64,000 bases of DNA from Paraburkholderia lycopersici (GTDB lineage: Bacteria; Pseudomonadota; Gammaproteobacteria; Burkholderiales; Burkholderiaceae). The notes under the pieces were generated by a model that saw only the letters and a program-made list of their open reading frames with translations, ran no database searches and was not told the DNA's origin. The translations under genes and the position numbers were made by a program. Location: contig NZ_FMYQ01000006.1 of the NCBI RefSeq assembly GCF_900096975.1, forward strand, positions 172,387 to 236,386, given 5' to 3'. Below are positions 25,006 to 34,396 of the stretch, in pieces; positions within the stretch are counted from its first letter, which is position 1; the number at the start of each line of letters is the position of its first letter.

Positions 25006-26208
25006 ATGGACAATCTCAAGACCGGCACCGACACGCTGTTTTTGCTGCTGGGCGCAGCCATGGTGCTCGCCATGCACGCGGGGTTCGCGTTTCTCGAACT
25101 CGGCACCGTGCGCAAGAAGAACCAGGTCAACGCCCTGGTGAAGATCCTCGTCGATTTTTCCATTTCGACGATCGCCTATTTCTTCATCGGCTATACGCTC
25201 GCCTACGGCGTGCAGTTCTTCTCGCACGCCGACGTGCTCGCCGGGCACAACGGCTACGCGCTCGTGCGCTTCTTCTTCCTGCTCACCTTCGCGGCGGCGA
25301 TTCCGGCCATCGTGTCGGGCGGCATTGCGGAGCGCTCGAAGTTCAATCCGCAGCTTTTCGCGACGTTCGTGATCGTCGGGTTCGTCTACCCGTTCTTCGA
25401 AGGGATGGTGTGGAACAACCGCCTCGGTTTCGAAGATGCGATCACGCACGTGTTCGGCGTGCCGTTCCATGACTTCGCGGGCTCGGTGGTCGTGCACGCA
25501 TTCGGCGGCTGGGTGGCGCTGCCCGCCGTGCTGCTGCTCGGACCGCGCCATGGCCGCTATACGCGCGACGGGCGCATTGCCGCGCATCCGCCCTCGAACA
25601 TTCCGTTTCTCGCGCTCGGCGCATGGGTGCTCGCGGTCGGCTGGTTCGGCTTCAACGTAATGAGCGCGCAAACCATCGACAAGATCAGCGGCCTCGTCGC
25701 CGTCAACTCGCTGATGGCCATGGTGGGCGGCACGCTCGCCGCCTGGCTCGCGGGCCGCAACGACCCCGGCTTCACCTACAACGGGCCGCTGGCGGGCCTC
25801 GTGGCCGTATGCGCGGGCTCGGACGTGATGCACCCGCTGGGCGCGCTCGCGACGGGCGCGGTGGCGGGCGTGCTGTTCGTCTACATGTTCACCTGCGTGC
25901 AGAACCGCTGGCGCATCGACGACGTGCTCGGCGTGTGGCCGCTGCACGGCCTGTGCGGCGCGTGGGGCGGCATCGCCGCGGGCATCTTCGGCGCGCGCTG
26001 GCTCGGCGGCATCGGCGGCGTGTCGCTCGGCGCGCAGGTCGTGGGGACGATTGCGGGCATCGTGATCGCCTTCGTCGGCGGACTCGTGGTGTATGGCCTG
26101 CTGCGCAAGTTCGTGGGGCTGCGCATCGATCGCGAAGAAGAATTCAACGGCACCGATCTTTCGATCCACAAGATCACCGCCACGCCGGAACGCGAAACGG
26201 TGTCGTGA
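25006..26208 (+). CDS. amt: Ammonium transporter (Amt family)
   Basis: This 400-residue inner-membrane protein has eleven or so helices typical of Amt. It shows GAAMVLAMHAGFAFLELGTV, then RKKNQVNALVKILVDFSIST, then FAGSVVVHAFGGWVALPAVL, DFAGS and the conserved pore histidine of GVWPLHGLCGAWGGIAAG. It imports ammonium or ammonia. ATG at 25006 (MDNLKTGTDTL) is chosen; the upstream extension has no similarity. A glnK gene, the usual partner, is not adjacent, so nitrogen control cannot be inferred from context. Confidence 0.92.
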   Translation: MDNLKTGTDTLFLLLGAAMVLAMHAGFAFLELGTVRKKNQVNALVKILVDFSISTIAYFFIGYTLAYGVQFFSHADVLAGHNGYALVRFFFLLTFAAAIPAIVSGGIAERSKFNPQLFATFVIVGFVYPFFEGMVWNNRLGFEDAITHVFGVPFHDFAGSVVVHAFGGWVALPAVLLLGPRHGRYTRDGRIAAHPPSNIPFLALGAWVLAVGWFGFNVMSAQTIDKISGLVAVNSLMAMVGGTLAAWLAGRNDPGFTYNGPLAGLVAVCAGSDVMHPLGALATGAVAGVLFVYMFTCVQNRWRIDDVLGVWPLHGLCGAWGGIAAGIFGARWLGGIGGVSLGAQVVGTIAGIVIAFVGGLVVYGLLRKFVGLRIDREEEFNGTDLSIHKITATPERETVS

Positions 26209-26220
26209 CTGACCGGGACC

Positions 26221-26243
26221 GCGGGCGGCGCCCTGCCGCCCGC
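26221..26243. other. GC-rich hairpin between convergent amt and SDR genes
   Basis: A perfect 8-bp stem (GCGGGCGG with CCGCCCGC, 7-base loop) lies between the two convergent stops. It has no T-tract, so it may slow polymerase or stabilise the 3' ends rather than act as a classical terminator. Confidence 0.35.
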
Positions 26244-26272
26244 CTGTCCGGCCCGACCCGCGCGCGGCACGC

Positions 26273-27022
26273 TCAAAGCTGGCCCATCCCGCCGTCGACG
26301 ATCACCTCGGTGCCGATCATGAACGCCGACTCCGCCGCGCTCAGATGGAGCACCGTCGACGCAACTTCCTCTGCGCTGGCGAAGCGCTTGAGCGGCACCA
26401 GCGCGCGGATCGACTCGGCCGCCGCCTCGAGCGCGGCGGCGTCCATGCCAAACTTGTCGTAGAGCGGCGTCTTGACCGGCCCCGGGCTCACCACGTTCAC
26501 GCGAATGCCGCGCGGCAGCAGTTCGGCGGAGAGCGTCTTCGCGAACGAGATCAGCGCGGCCTTGCTCGCCGCGTAGACCGACGAAGTCGGCATGCCGATA
26601 TGCGCATTGATCGAGCCGTTGAGCACGATGGCCGCGCCGTCGCTGAGCACCGGCAAAAGCGCCTGAAGCTGGAAGTACGCGCCCTTCACGTTGGTGTCGA
26701 ACGTGAGGTCCCAGAGCGCTTCGTTCACTTGCTCGAACGGGGCGAGCTTCGCCACCCCGGCGTTGACGAACACGACATCGAGTCGCAGGCCGGCTTCGCG
26801 CACCGCCGCGGCCAGTTCGCGAGCGGCGGCGAGCGAAGCGGCGTCGTTGCGCCATGCGAGCGAATTGGGCCCGAGCGCGAGGCGCGCGGCTTCGAGCCCG
26901 GCTTCGTCGCGGCCCGTAACGATCACGCGCGCGCCTTCGGCGGCATAGGCCTGCGCGGCGGCGAGGCCAATGCCGCTGGTGCCGCCGGTTACGAGGACAG
27001 TTTTGTTTGCAAAGCGGTTCAT
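26273..27022 (-). CDS. Short-chain dehydrogenase/reductase (SDR)
   Basis: The 249-residue product is a classical SDR: cofactor motif VTGGTSGIGLAAA near the N-terminus, NAG in FVNAGVAKLAPF, catalytic Ser in LNGSINAHIG, and YAASKAALISFAK with the Tyr and Lys. It reduces or oxidises an unknown alcohol or ketone with NAD(P)(H). ATG at 27022 has a CAGGAG site six bases upstream. It lies 139 bases downstream of a LysR gene on the same strand, its probable regulator. Confidence 0.9.
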   Translation of the reverse strand: MNRFANKTVLVTGGTSGIGLAAAQAYAAEGARVIVTGRDEAGLEAARLALGPNSLAWRNDAASLAAARELAAAVREAGLRLDVVFVNAGVAKLAPFEQVNEALWDLTFDTNVKGAYFQLQALLPVLSDGAAIVLNGSINAHIGMPTSSVYAASKAALISFAKTLSAELLPRGIRVNVVSPGPVKTPLYDKFGMDAAALEAAAESIRALVPLKRFASAEEVASTVLHLSAAESAFMIGTEVIVDGGMGQL

Positions 27023-27161
27023 GACGTTCTCCTGTAAGAGGATGGTCTCGCTGCGAGACCGTGACGCCATGTTGCCGCGCGCCGCGGCGCCTGCCGTACG
27101 ACGCGCCTGGCGCAAACGTTCGAAGCCGTCGAACGTCGTGTCGTGACACCGGCTGGCCGCC

Positions 27162-28079
27162 TCAGCCAGCTACCGCCACGCCCTCGACGAGGCGCTTCGC
27201 GAGACGCGGCTCGCGCAACGTGTCGATCCACCATTGCAGGGCGCGTCCCACCGGCTCGCCGCGCCACGCCACGTAGAGCACGTTCGGCTCGCGCGGGCTC
27301 GCCGTGGCCTTCTCGACCAGTTCGCCGCGCTCGATCAGTTTCGCCGCGCGCCGGCGCGGCACCCAGCCCACGCCGAAGCCCTCGCGCTGCGCGAGGATCT
27401 TCGCGCGCATCGAGGGCACCGCCAGCACGTCCTGGCCACCGAGCAGTCCGTAGGCGCGCCCGGGCGTGAGCCGCGCCGAATCGCCGACCGCCACGCCACG
27501 CTCGGCCAGAATGCGCTCCCGCGAGAGCGGCTCCTTTTCGCGCGCAAGCGGATGCCTCGGCGCAACCGCGAACGTCCACTCCATCACGCCGAGCTCGAAC
27601 CAGTGGAGCCCGTCGATGGCGGGCGGCTCGTTGGTTGCGCCGATGATGAGATCGGCCCGCCCGTCGCGCAACGCCTCCCAGGTTCCCGAGAGCACTTCGT
27701 GCGTGAAGCGCAGCCTGACGCCGGACCGCAGCGCGTCGAAATCGCGGATGAGCGGCATCAGCAGCTCGAATTCGATAATTTCGTCGCTGACGATCCGCAG
27801 GCGGTCTTCCCAGCCGTTCGCGACCTGCCGGACGCGCTGCGTCATGCGCGCCACGTCCCGCATCAGGCGCCCCGCCTCCTCGGCGAGCAGATGGCCGGCC
27901 GGCGTGAGCTGCAGACGATAGCGCCGGCGGTCGAAGAGCAGCGCGTCGAAGCGCGCTTCGAGCTGGCGCGCGGCATGCGAAACCGTGGAGGGCGCCTTGT
28001 TCAGGCGCGCGGCGGCGCGCGTGAGGCTGCCAGTTTCGCGGATGGCGTCGAGCAAAGCCAGTTCCTCTTCGGAAAGCAT
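27162..28079 (-). CDS. LysR-family transcriptional regulator
   Basis: The 305-residue product has an N-terminal winged helix (LLDAIRETGSLTRAAARLNK, then APSTVSHAARQLEARF) and an effector domain from about residue 88. I choose ATG at 28079 (MLSEEELALL) because GGAG lies six bases upstream; ATG at 28091 is possible. It probably controls the SDR gene just downstream. The effector is unknown. Confidence 0.9.
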   Translation of the reverse strand: MLSEEELALLDAIRETGSLTRAAARLNKAPSTVSHAARQLEARFDALLFDRRRYRLQLTPAGHLLAEEAGRLMRDVARMTQRVRQVANGWEDRLRIVSDEIIEFELLMPLIRDFDALRSGVRLRFTHEVLSGTWEALRDGRADLIIGATNEPPAIDGLHWFELGVMEWTFAVAPRHPLAREKEPLSRERILAERGVAVGDSARLTPGRAYGLLGGQDVLAVPSMRAKILAQREGFGVGWVPRRRAAKLIERGELVEKATASPREPNVLYVAWRGEPVGRALQWWIDTLREPRLAKRLVEGVAVAG

Positions 28080-28258
28080 GTGCCACTCCATCGAACGGGT
28101 GATCCGGCGATGGTACGGCAGGTTGCCGATACGAGAAACGCGCGAGGCGGCCCGGAAAACGGCCGCAACACTGGCACGATCGGGCGCGTGATTTGCGCGC
28201 CGTCTCGGGGCATTCAAGATGCCCGACGCCGTGAAACCCTTCGGCGTAAAAGCCGGAC

Positions 28259-28291
28259 AAAAAAAAGCGCCACGTTCGCACGTGGCGCTTT
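28259..28291 (-). terminator. Strong minus-strand intrinsic terminator
   Basis: On the minus strand a perfect 12-bp stem (AAAGCGCCACGT with ACGTGGCGCTTT, loop of four) is followed by eight T residues. No minus-strand protein gene lies between here and 28675. It therefore appears to end a short non-coding transcript. Confidence 0.85.
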
Positions 28292-28399
28292 GAAAAGTTC
28301 TAGCCATTCCGAGGGCCGTGCTAGAACCTGAGAGACGGTTTTCGGCCTTTTCGCGCTCCCACACCGGAAACTATGCGTAATGCATAGCACGGGATACAT
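28292..28399 (-). ncRNA. Candidate small RNA between two minus-strand terminators
   Basis: The region is bounded upstream by a terminator at 28400-28421 and ends in the strong terminator at 28259-28291. Just before that terminator a perfect 8-bp stem, GTTCTAGC (28297-28304) with GCTAGAAC (28320-28327), would form a second hairpin. The resulting transcript of about 140 bases with two hairpins and a U-tail looks like a trans-acting or Hfq-dependent small RNA. No clear -10/-35 pair was identified, and I do not recognise the family. Confidence 0.4.
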
Positions 28400-28421
28400 A
28401 AAAACCCGCAAGTTTTGCGGG
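28400..28421 (-). terminator. Minus-strand intrinsic terminator
   Basis: On the minus strand a 7-bp stem (CCCGCAA with TTGCGGG, loop of three) is followed by five T residues. What transcript it ends is unclear, as no minus-strand gene is visible between it and the IclR gene on the other strand. Confidence 0.55.
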
Positions 28422-28675
28422 GTTGCAGCGATTTACCGAAATCGGGTTCCATTTTTTACCTACGTGATGACTAAGTCAAGCAAAATCTCGCCAAAATACG
28501 CGATTCATCAACCATCCCGCGTCGGCTACAATCGCCTGGTGCTATGCGCCCTAATTTGGGGCGCACGGTCCTGACCGGGCACAAAAAAACGCGGCGCCCA
28601 AGGCGTCTACATCGGCCCAAGGCCATGCCGCGCAAATCCTGAATGTGAAATTCTGTTTCGGAAAATTGCCCGCCG
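28422..28675. other. Promoter region of the IclR gene
   Basis: No gene is seen. A TACAAT box at about 28527-28532 could be a -10 element for the plus strand; a clear -35 is not visible. A hairpin of GCGCCC with GGGCGC lies shortly downstream, within the would-be leader. Confidence 0.4.
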
Positions 28676-29512
28676 ATGAACTCCGCATCCGATCCGCGCA
28701 CTCGCGACGAAACGCTCCGCGACAAGGACGGCGCCACCGACGAAGTCACCGCGCTCGCCCGCGGCCTCGCCGTGCTGCGCTGCGTAGCGGCTGCCGACGC
28801 GCCGCTCAGCAACCGTGAGCTGACCGAACTGACGGGCATCCCGAAGCCCACCCTCTCGCGGCTCACCGGTACGCTCGTGAGCACGGGCTTTCTCGCGCGG
28901 CTTCCCGACAGCGAGCGCTTCGTGCTCACGTCGTCGGTGCTGGAGCTCTCCAACGGCTTCCTGCGCAATTCCGACATTCGCAGCCGGGCGCGGCCCTTTC
29001 TCATGCGCCTTGCCGAGCGCACCGCCCTCTCGGTGCACCTCGCCGTGCGCGACCGTCTCGACATGGTGGTGATCGACGCGATCCGGCCGCGCACGGCGGT
29101 CCTCGTCACGCGCCTCGAAGTCGGCTCGCGCATCGACATGGTCCGCACCTCAGTCGGACGCGCTTACCTCGCTGCGCTCGACCCGCACGCGCGCGCGGAA
29201 CTCACGGCCGCGCTGCAGGCCTCGACGGGCAGCGACTGGGGAGTCGTCGGCAGCCGGCTCGACGCCGCGGTCGCCGAAACCGGGGCGCACGGCTACGGTC
29301 TCGCGATCGGCGAGTGGTACGAAGGGCTCAACGCGATTGCCACGGCGTTTGCCGGCCCCAATGACGAAATCTACGCCGTCAACTGCGGCGGGGCCTCGCA
29401 GCTATGCCCGCGCGAGTGGCTCGTGGCCCATGTCGTGCCGCTGTTGCGCGAATGCGTCGCGCGCATCGCCGGGGAAATCGGCGGGACCTTGCGCCTGCCC
29501 CATGCGACCTGA
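28676..29512 (+). CDS. IclR-family transcriptional regulator
   Basis: The 278-residue product has an N-terminal winged helix (ALARGLAVLRCVAAADAPLS, then NRELTELTGIPKPTLSRLTG) and a C-terminal GAF-like effector domain (LEVGSRIDMVRTSVGRAYLA, then GYGLAIGEWYEGLNAIA). IclR proteins often control aromatic or carboxylic acid catabolism. No catabolic operon is adjacent; the next genes encode an RND efflux system 369 bases downstream on the same strand. A link to that system is possible but unsupported. Confidence 0.88.
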   Translation: MNSASDPRTRDETLRDKDGATDEVTALARGLAVLRCVAAADAPLSNRELTELTGIPKPTLSRLTGTLVSTGFLARLPDSERFVLTSSVLELSNGFLRNSDIRSRARPFLMRLAERTALSVHLAVRDRLDMVVIDAIRPRTAVLVTRLEVGSRIDMVRTSVGRAYLAALDPHARAELTAALQASTGSDWGVVGSRLDAAVAETGAHGYGLAIGEWYEGLNAIATAFAGPNDEIYAVNCGGASQLCPREWLVAHVVPLLRECVARIAGEIGGTLRLPHAT

Positions 29513-29881
29513 TCGCCAGCGCCCTCGTCTTACGGAAAACCGACAGCAGGTGTAACGCTGGTAACGTCTCGAAAGAATCGGCGCTGGACTGTAACGAAGG
29601 GCGCACCGTAGCATCATGCTTTTCGGCGACAAGGGCCGCCAGCGAGCGCCTGCGCCGCGCCCGCCGCCCTTCGCGCGGTTCGCCAGCCAGCCGCGCGCCG
29701 ACCCGATCCCACGGCGCGGGCATTCGGGCCAGGCCGCCGCGCCACCCGACATCAAGCTTGCGCGCGATATGCATAGCATCGGCGCTCGCGCGGCACGTCC
29801 GCGGCGCCGTCCGCCTCGTCGCCGGCAAAACCGTAATCCGCTCACACGAGAGCCCTCGAGAACCCGTTACCGACCTGACCG
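29513..29881. other. Region between the IclR gene and the efflux operon
   Basis: No gene is recognised. It should contain the promoter of the mdtABC-like operon. Two TGTAACG-type words occur near 29551 and 29590, but I cannot assign a regulator. No terminator was found for the IclR gene. Confidence 0.4.
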
Positions 29882-31261
29882 ATGGATCAACAAGAAAAGC
29901 GCCCGGATTCCCCCCGTCGAGAAACGCCGCCGCAGTCTCCTGCACCGGCCGCGCCCGCCGCCGCCTCGCGCGGCCGCAGGGGCAAGTTCATCGCGCTCGG
30001 CGTCGTGATCGTGGTCGCCGGCATCGTCCTCGCGCGCTGGCAGCCGTGGAACAAGGCGCTTTCGGGCGGCAACGCACCCCCCGCGAGCGGCGCGCGCATG
30101 CGTCACGGCGGCCCGGGCGCAATGGCCAACATGGCGCAGCCCGTGAGCGTGGCCACGGCCAGGGCCGGCGACATGCCCATCGTCATCACCGCGCTCGGCA
30201 CGGTCACCCCGCTCGCGGACGTCACGGTGCGCACGCAACTTTCCGGCACGCTGCAGGACGTCTCCTTCCAGGAAGGCCAGATGGTGAAAAAGGGCGACGT
30301 GCTCGCGCAAATCGACCCGCGCCCCTATCAGATCTCGCTCGCCAACGCCGAAGGCCAGCTCGCGCGCGACGAGGCGCTGCTCGCGACGGCGCGCCTCGAC
30401 CTCAAGCGCTACCAGACGCTGCTCTCGCAAGACTCGATCGCGAGCCAGCAGGTCGACACCCAGGCGTCGCTCGTCAAGCAGTACGAGGGCACCGTCAAGT
30501 CCGATCGGGCCAACATCGATACCTACAAGCTCGACCTCGCCTACGCGCGCATCACCGCGCCGGTGTCGGGCCGCGTCGGCCTGCGCCAGGTCGATCCGGG
30601 CAACTACGTCACGCCCGGCGACACCAACGGCATCGTCGTGCTCACGCAGCTCGAGCCGATCAGCGTGATCTTCACGACGTCGGAGGACAACCTGCCTTCC
30701 ATCATGAAGCAGCTGCGCGCGGGCACGAAGCTGTCGGTCACCGCCTATGACCGCAGCAACACCACGATGCTCGAAGCCGGGTCGCTGCAGACCATCGACA
30801 ACCAGATCGACACCACGACCGGCACCGTGAAGCTGCGCGCGAGCTTCGCGAACCACGAGCAGGCGCTCTTCCCGAACCAGTTCGTGAACGCACGCCTGCT
30901 CGTCGACACGATCCACAACGCCGTGATCGTGCCCACGTCGGCCGTGCTCAACGGTTCGCAGGGGCAGTACGTCTACGTCGTGAAGCCCGACAACACCGTC
31001 ACCGTGCGGCTCGTGAAAGTGGGCCCCGTCGATGCCGAGCGCACCAGCATCGCCTCGGGTCTCGCCGTCGGCGAGCGTGTCGTGACCGACGGTTCCGACC
31101 GTCTGCGCGAAGGCGCGAAGATCACGATTCCCGCCGAGCGGCCGCAGCACGCATCCGGGGCGTCGGGCGCGAAGGGCGCCTCGCGGGCCGGCGCGGCCTC
31201 GGGCGCTTCGGGTGCTCACCACGGCCGTCGCCGTCACGCCTCTGAGGCTTCGGGCCAGTAA
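29882..31261 (+). CDS. mdtA: RND efflux membrane-fusion protein, MdtA-like
   Basis: This is the periplasmic adaptor of an RND multidrug pump. A single N-terminal membrane segment ([18 protein letters not shown]) is followed by barrel-sandwich and hairpin domains: [20 protein letters not shown], then [20 protein letters not shown], then [20 protein letters not shown]. The 459-residue length is a little above the E. coli 415 because of Ala/Pro-rich ends. It is the first gene of a three-gene operon, with the next ATG five bases after its stop. Three-gene mdtABC organisation with two transporter genes supports the assignment. Confidence 0.92.
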   Translation: MDQQEKRPDSPRRETPPQSPAPAAPAAASRGRRGKFIALGVVIVVAGIVLARWQPWNKALSGGNAPPASGARMRHGGPGAMANMAQPVSVATARAGDMPIVITALGTVTPLADVTVRTQLSGTLQDVSFQEGQMVKKGDVLAQIDPRPYQISLANAEGQLARDEALLATARLDLKRYQTLLSQDSIASQQVDTQASLVKQYEGTVKSDRANIDTYKLDLAYARITAPVSGRVGLRQVDPGNYVTPGDTNGIVVLTQLEPISVIFTTSEDNLPSIMKQLRAGTKLSVTAYDRSNTTMLEAGSLQTIDNQIDTTTGTVKLRASFANHEQALFPNQFVNARLLVDTIHNAVIVPTSAVLNGSQGQYVYVVKPDNTVTVRLVKVGPVDAERTSIASGLAVGERVVTDGSDRLREGAKITIPAERPQHASGASGAKGASRAGAASGASGAHHGRRRHASEASGQ

Positions 31262-31266
31262 GCCGC

Positions 31267-34200
31267 ATGAATCCATCCCGCGTCTTTATCCTGCGGCCGG
31301 TCGGCACGGCGCTGCTCATGGCGGCGATCATGCTGGTCGGCCTCGTCGCGCTGCGCTTTCTGCCGCTTTCCGCGCTGCCCGAAGTCGATTACCCCACGAT
31401 CCAGGTGCAGACCTTCTATCCGGGTGCGAGCCCGGACGTGATGACGTCCTCGGTCACGGCGCCGCTCGAGCGCCAGTTCGGGCAGATGCCGTCGCTCAAC
31501 CAGATGTCGTCGCAAAGCTCGGCGGGCTCCTCGGTCATCACGCTGCAGTTCAGCCTCGACTTGCCGCTCGACGTGGCCGAGCAGGAAGTCCAGGCCGCCA
31601 TCAACGCGGCCGGCAACCTGCTGCCCTCGGACCTGCCCGCGCCGCCGATCTACGCCAAGGTCAATCCCGCCGACGCGCCGATCCTCACGCTCGCGATCAC
31701 CTCGAAAACGCTGCCGCTCACGCAGATCCAGGATCTCGCCGACACGCGCCTCGCGCAAAAGATCTCGCAGGTGGCCGGCGTGGGCCTCGTGAGCCTCTCG
31801 GGCGGCCAGCGCCCCGCCGTGCGCATCCAGGCGAACCCGCGCGCGCTCGCGGCCTACGGCCTGAATCTCGACGACCTGCGCACGAGCATCTCGAACCTGA
31901 ACGTGAACACGCCGAAGGGCAACTTCGACGGCCCCACACGCGCCTACACGATCAACGCGAACGACCAGTTGACGGACGCCAACGCGTATAAGGACGCCGT
32001 GATCGCGTACCGCAACGGCCGCCCCGTCATGCTCACGGACGTCGCGAACATCGTGCAGGGCGCGGAGAACACGAAGCTCGGCGCCTGGGCGGACGGCACG
32101 CCCGCGATCATCCTGAACGTGCAGCGCCAGCCCGGCGCGAACGTGATCCAGGTGGTGGACAACATCAAGACGCTGCTGCCGCAACTGCAGCAGGCGCTGC
32201 CCTCGTCGCTCGACGTGCAGATCGTCACCGACCGCACCACGACGATCCGCGCCTCGGTGCGCGACGTGCAGTTCGAACTGCTGATGTCGGTCGTGCTCGT
32301 CGTGCTGGTGATGTATCTGTTCCTCGCGAACATCTACGCCACCATCATCCCGAGCCTTTCGGTGCCGCTTTCGCTCATCGGCACGCTCGCGGTCATGTAC
32401 CTGTGCGGCTTCTCGCTCGACAACCTGTCGCTGATGGCGCTCACCATCGCGACAGGCTTCGTGGTGGACGACGCCATCGTCATGATCGAGAACATCGCGC
32501 GCTACGTGGAGGACGGCGATACGCCGCTCGAAGCCGCGCTGAAGGGTTCGAAGCAGATCGGCTTCACCATCATCTCGCTCACGGTGTCGCTCATCGCCGT
32601 GCTCATTCCGCTGCTCTTCATGGGCGACGTGGTGGGCCGCCTCTTCCACGAGTTCGCCATCACGCTCGCCGTGACCATCGTGATTTCGGCCGTGGTCTCG
32701 CTCACGCTCGTACCGATGCTGTGCGCGAAGATGCTGCGCCATACGCCGCCGCCCGAAAGCCATCGCTTCGAGGCGCGCGTGCACGCGTTCTTCGACTACG
32801 TGATCGGCCGCTACGGCGTGGCGCTCGAATGGGTGCTCGCGCGCCAGCGCCTCACGATGACCGTGTTCCTCGCCACGCTGGTTCTCACCGGCTTTCTCTA
32901 CGTGGTCGTGCCCAAGGGCTTCTTCCCCGTGCAGGACACGGGCGTGATCCAGGCCATCACGCAAATGCCGCAGTCGGTGTCGTATGCGTCGATGGCCGAA
33001 CGGCAGCAGGCGCTCGCCGCCGCGATCCTCGAGAACGGGAACGTGGAGAGCCTCACGTCGTTCATCGGCGTGGACGGCACGAACATCACGCTCAATAGCG
33101 GGCGCATGCTCATCAACCTGAAGCCGCGCGACGACCGCAGCGAAACGGCCAGCGAAATCATCCGCGACCTGCAAAGGAGCGTGGCGCACGTACCGGGCGC
33201 GATGCTCTACATGCAGCCGGTGCAGGATCTGACGATCGACTCGACGGTGAGCCCGACGCAGTACCAGTTCATGCTCACCACCCCCAACATCCAGGACTTC
33301 ACGACCTGGGTGCCGAAGCTCGTGCAGCGCCTGCAGCAATTGCCCGAACTCGCTGACGTGGCGACCGACCTGCAGGACCGGGGCAGCTCCGTGTACATCG
33401 AGATCGACCGCGCGAGCGCCGCGCGCTACGGCATCACGCCCGCGACGGTTGACAACGCGCTCTACGACGCTTACGGCCAGCGCATCATCTCGACGATCTT
33501 CACGCAATCGAACCAGTACCGCGTGATTCTCGAAGCCGACCCGGTCCTCCAGCACTACACCGACGCGCTGAACTCGATCTACCTGCCCTCCTCGACCTCG
33601 ACCACGGGCCAGGTGCCGCTCTCGGCCATCGCGAAGTTCCACGAACGCCCCGCGCCGCTGCTCGTCTCGCATCTCTCGCAATTCCCGGCCACGACGGTGT
33701 CGTTCAATCTCGCGCCGGGCTCGTCGCTGGGGGCGGCGGTGAAGGCGATCCAGCAGGCGGAGAAAGACATCGGCCTGCCCGCCTCGTTCCAGACGCGTTT
33801 CCAGGGCGCGGCGCTCGCGTTCCAGGCGTCGCTTTCCAACGAGCTGTTCCTGATTCTCGCGGCCATCGTCACGATGTACATCGTGCTCGGCGTGCTCTAC
33901 GAGAGTTTCGTGCATCCCGTCACGATCCTCTCGACGCTGCCTTCGGCGGGTATCGGCGCGCTGCTCGCGCTCATCATGACCGGGCACGATCTCGACATCA
34001 TCGGCATCATCGGCATCGTGCTGCTGATCGGCATCGTGAAGAAAAACGCCATCATGATGATCGACTTCGCGCTCGAAGCCGAGCGCCAGGAAGGCAAGCC
34101 GCCGCGCGAAGCGATCTATCAGGCGTGCCTGCTGCGCTTCCGGCCGATCATGATGACGACGATGGCGGCGCTGCTCGGCGCCTTGCCGCTCATTCTCGGC

Positions 34201-34392
34201 AGCGGCGCCGGCAGCGAATTGCGGCGGCCGCTCGGCATCGCGATCGCGGGCGGCCTGATCGTGAGCCAGGCGCTCACGCTTTTCACGACGCCCGTGATCT
34301 ACCTCGCGTTCGACCGGATCGCGCAGCGCCTGCGCAGGCGCTTCGGCGGCCATTCGAGCGGCGGGCAGAACGCCTCGTCCACGCAGGGCTGA
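31267..34392 (+). CDS. mdtB: RND multidrug efflux transporter, MdtB-like
   Basis: The 1041-residue inner-membrane proton antiporter has 12 predicted helices and two large periplasmic loops, the normal RND layout. It begins [20 protein letters not shown] and has [20 protein letters not shown]. The central helix 4 region [20 protein letters not shown] carries the conserved Asp residues of proton relay. The C-terminal half repeats the pattern ([20 protein letters not shown]). MdtB and MdtC form a heterotrimer in E. coli. It is spaced tightly between mdtA and mdtC. Confidence 0.93.
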   Translation: MNPSRVFILRPVGTALLMAAIMLVGLVALRFLPLSALPEVDYPTIQVQTFYPGASPDVMTSSVTAPLERQFGQMPSLNQMSSQSSAGSSVITLQFSLDLPLDVAEQEVQAAINAAGNLLPSDLPAPPIYAKVNPADAPILTLAITSKTLPLTQIQDLADTRLAQKISQVAGVGLVSLSGGQRPAVRIQANPRALAAYGLNLDDLRTSISNLNVNTPKGNFDGPTRAYTINANDQLTDANAYKDAVIAYRNGRPVMLTDVANIVQGAENTKLGAWADGTPAIILNVQRQPGANVIQVVDNIKTLLPQLQQALPSSLDVQIVTDRTTTIRASVRDVQFELLMSVVLVVLVMYLFLANIYATIIPSLSVPLSLIGTLAVMYLCGFSLDNLSLMALTIATGFVVDDAIVMIENIARYVEDGDTPLEAALKGSKQIGFTIISLTVSLIAVLIPLLFMGDVVGRLFHEFAITLAVTIVISAVVSLTLVPMLCAKMLRHTPPPESHRFEARVHAFFDYVIGRYGVALEWVLARQRLTMTVFLATLVLTGFLYVVVPKGFFPVQDTGVIQAITQMPQSVSYASMAERQQALAAAILENGNVESLTSFIGVDGTNITLNSGRMLINLKPRDDRSETASEIIRDLQRSVAHVPGAMLYMQPVQDLTIDSTVSPTQYQFMLTTPNIQDFTTWVPKLVQRLQQLPELADVATDLQDRGSSVYIEIDRASAARYGITPATVDNALYDAYGQRIISTIFTQSNQYRVILEADPVLQHYTDALNSIYLPSSTSTTGQVPLSAIAKFHERPAPLLVSHLSQFPATTVSFNLAPGSSLGAAVKAIQQAEKDIGLPASFQTRFQGAALAFQASLSNELFLILAAIVTMYIVLGVLYESFVHPVTILSTLPSAGIGALLALIMTGHDLDIIGIIGIVLLIGIVKKNAIMMIDFALEAERQEGKPPREAIYQACLLRFRPIMMTTMAALLGALPLILGSGAGSELRRPLGIAIAGGLIVSQALTLFTTPVIYLAFDRIAQRLRRRFGGHSSGGQNASSTQG

Positions 34393-34396
34393 CGCG

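Noticed and set aside
26221..26243. Perfect GC-rich hairpin as an intrinsic terminator between amt and the SDR gene.
   Set aside because: No T-tract follows on either strand, so it is listed only as a hairpin.
28292..28399. Possible glycine or TPP riboswitch suggested by CTGAGAGACGG-like sequence on the plus strand.
   Set aside because: The remaining conserved blocks of either riboswitch are missing, and no glycine or thiamine gene follows.
28214..28411. A 65-residue minus-strand frame.
   Set aside because: It reads straight through a strong intrinsic terminator at 28259-28291 and has no ribosome-binding site, so a non-coding transcript is more likely.
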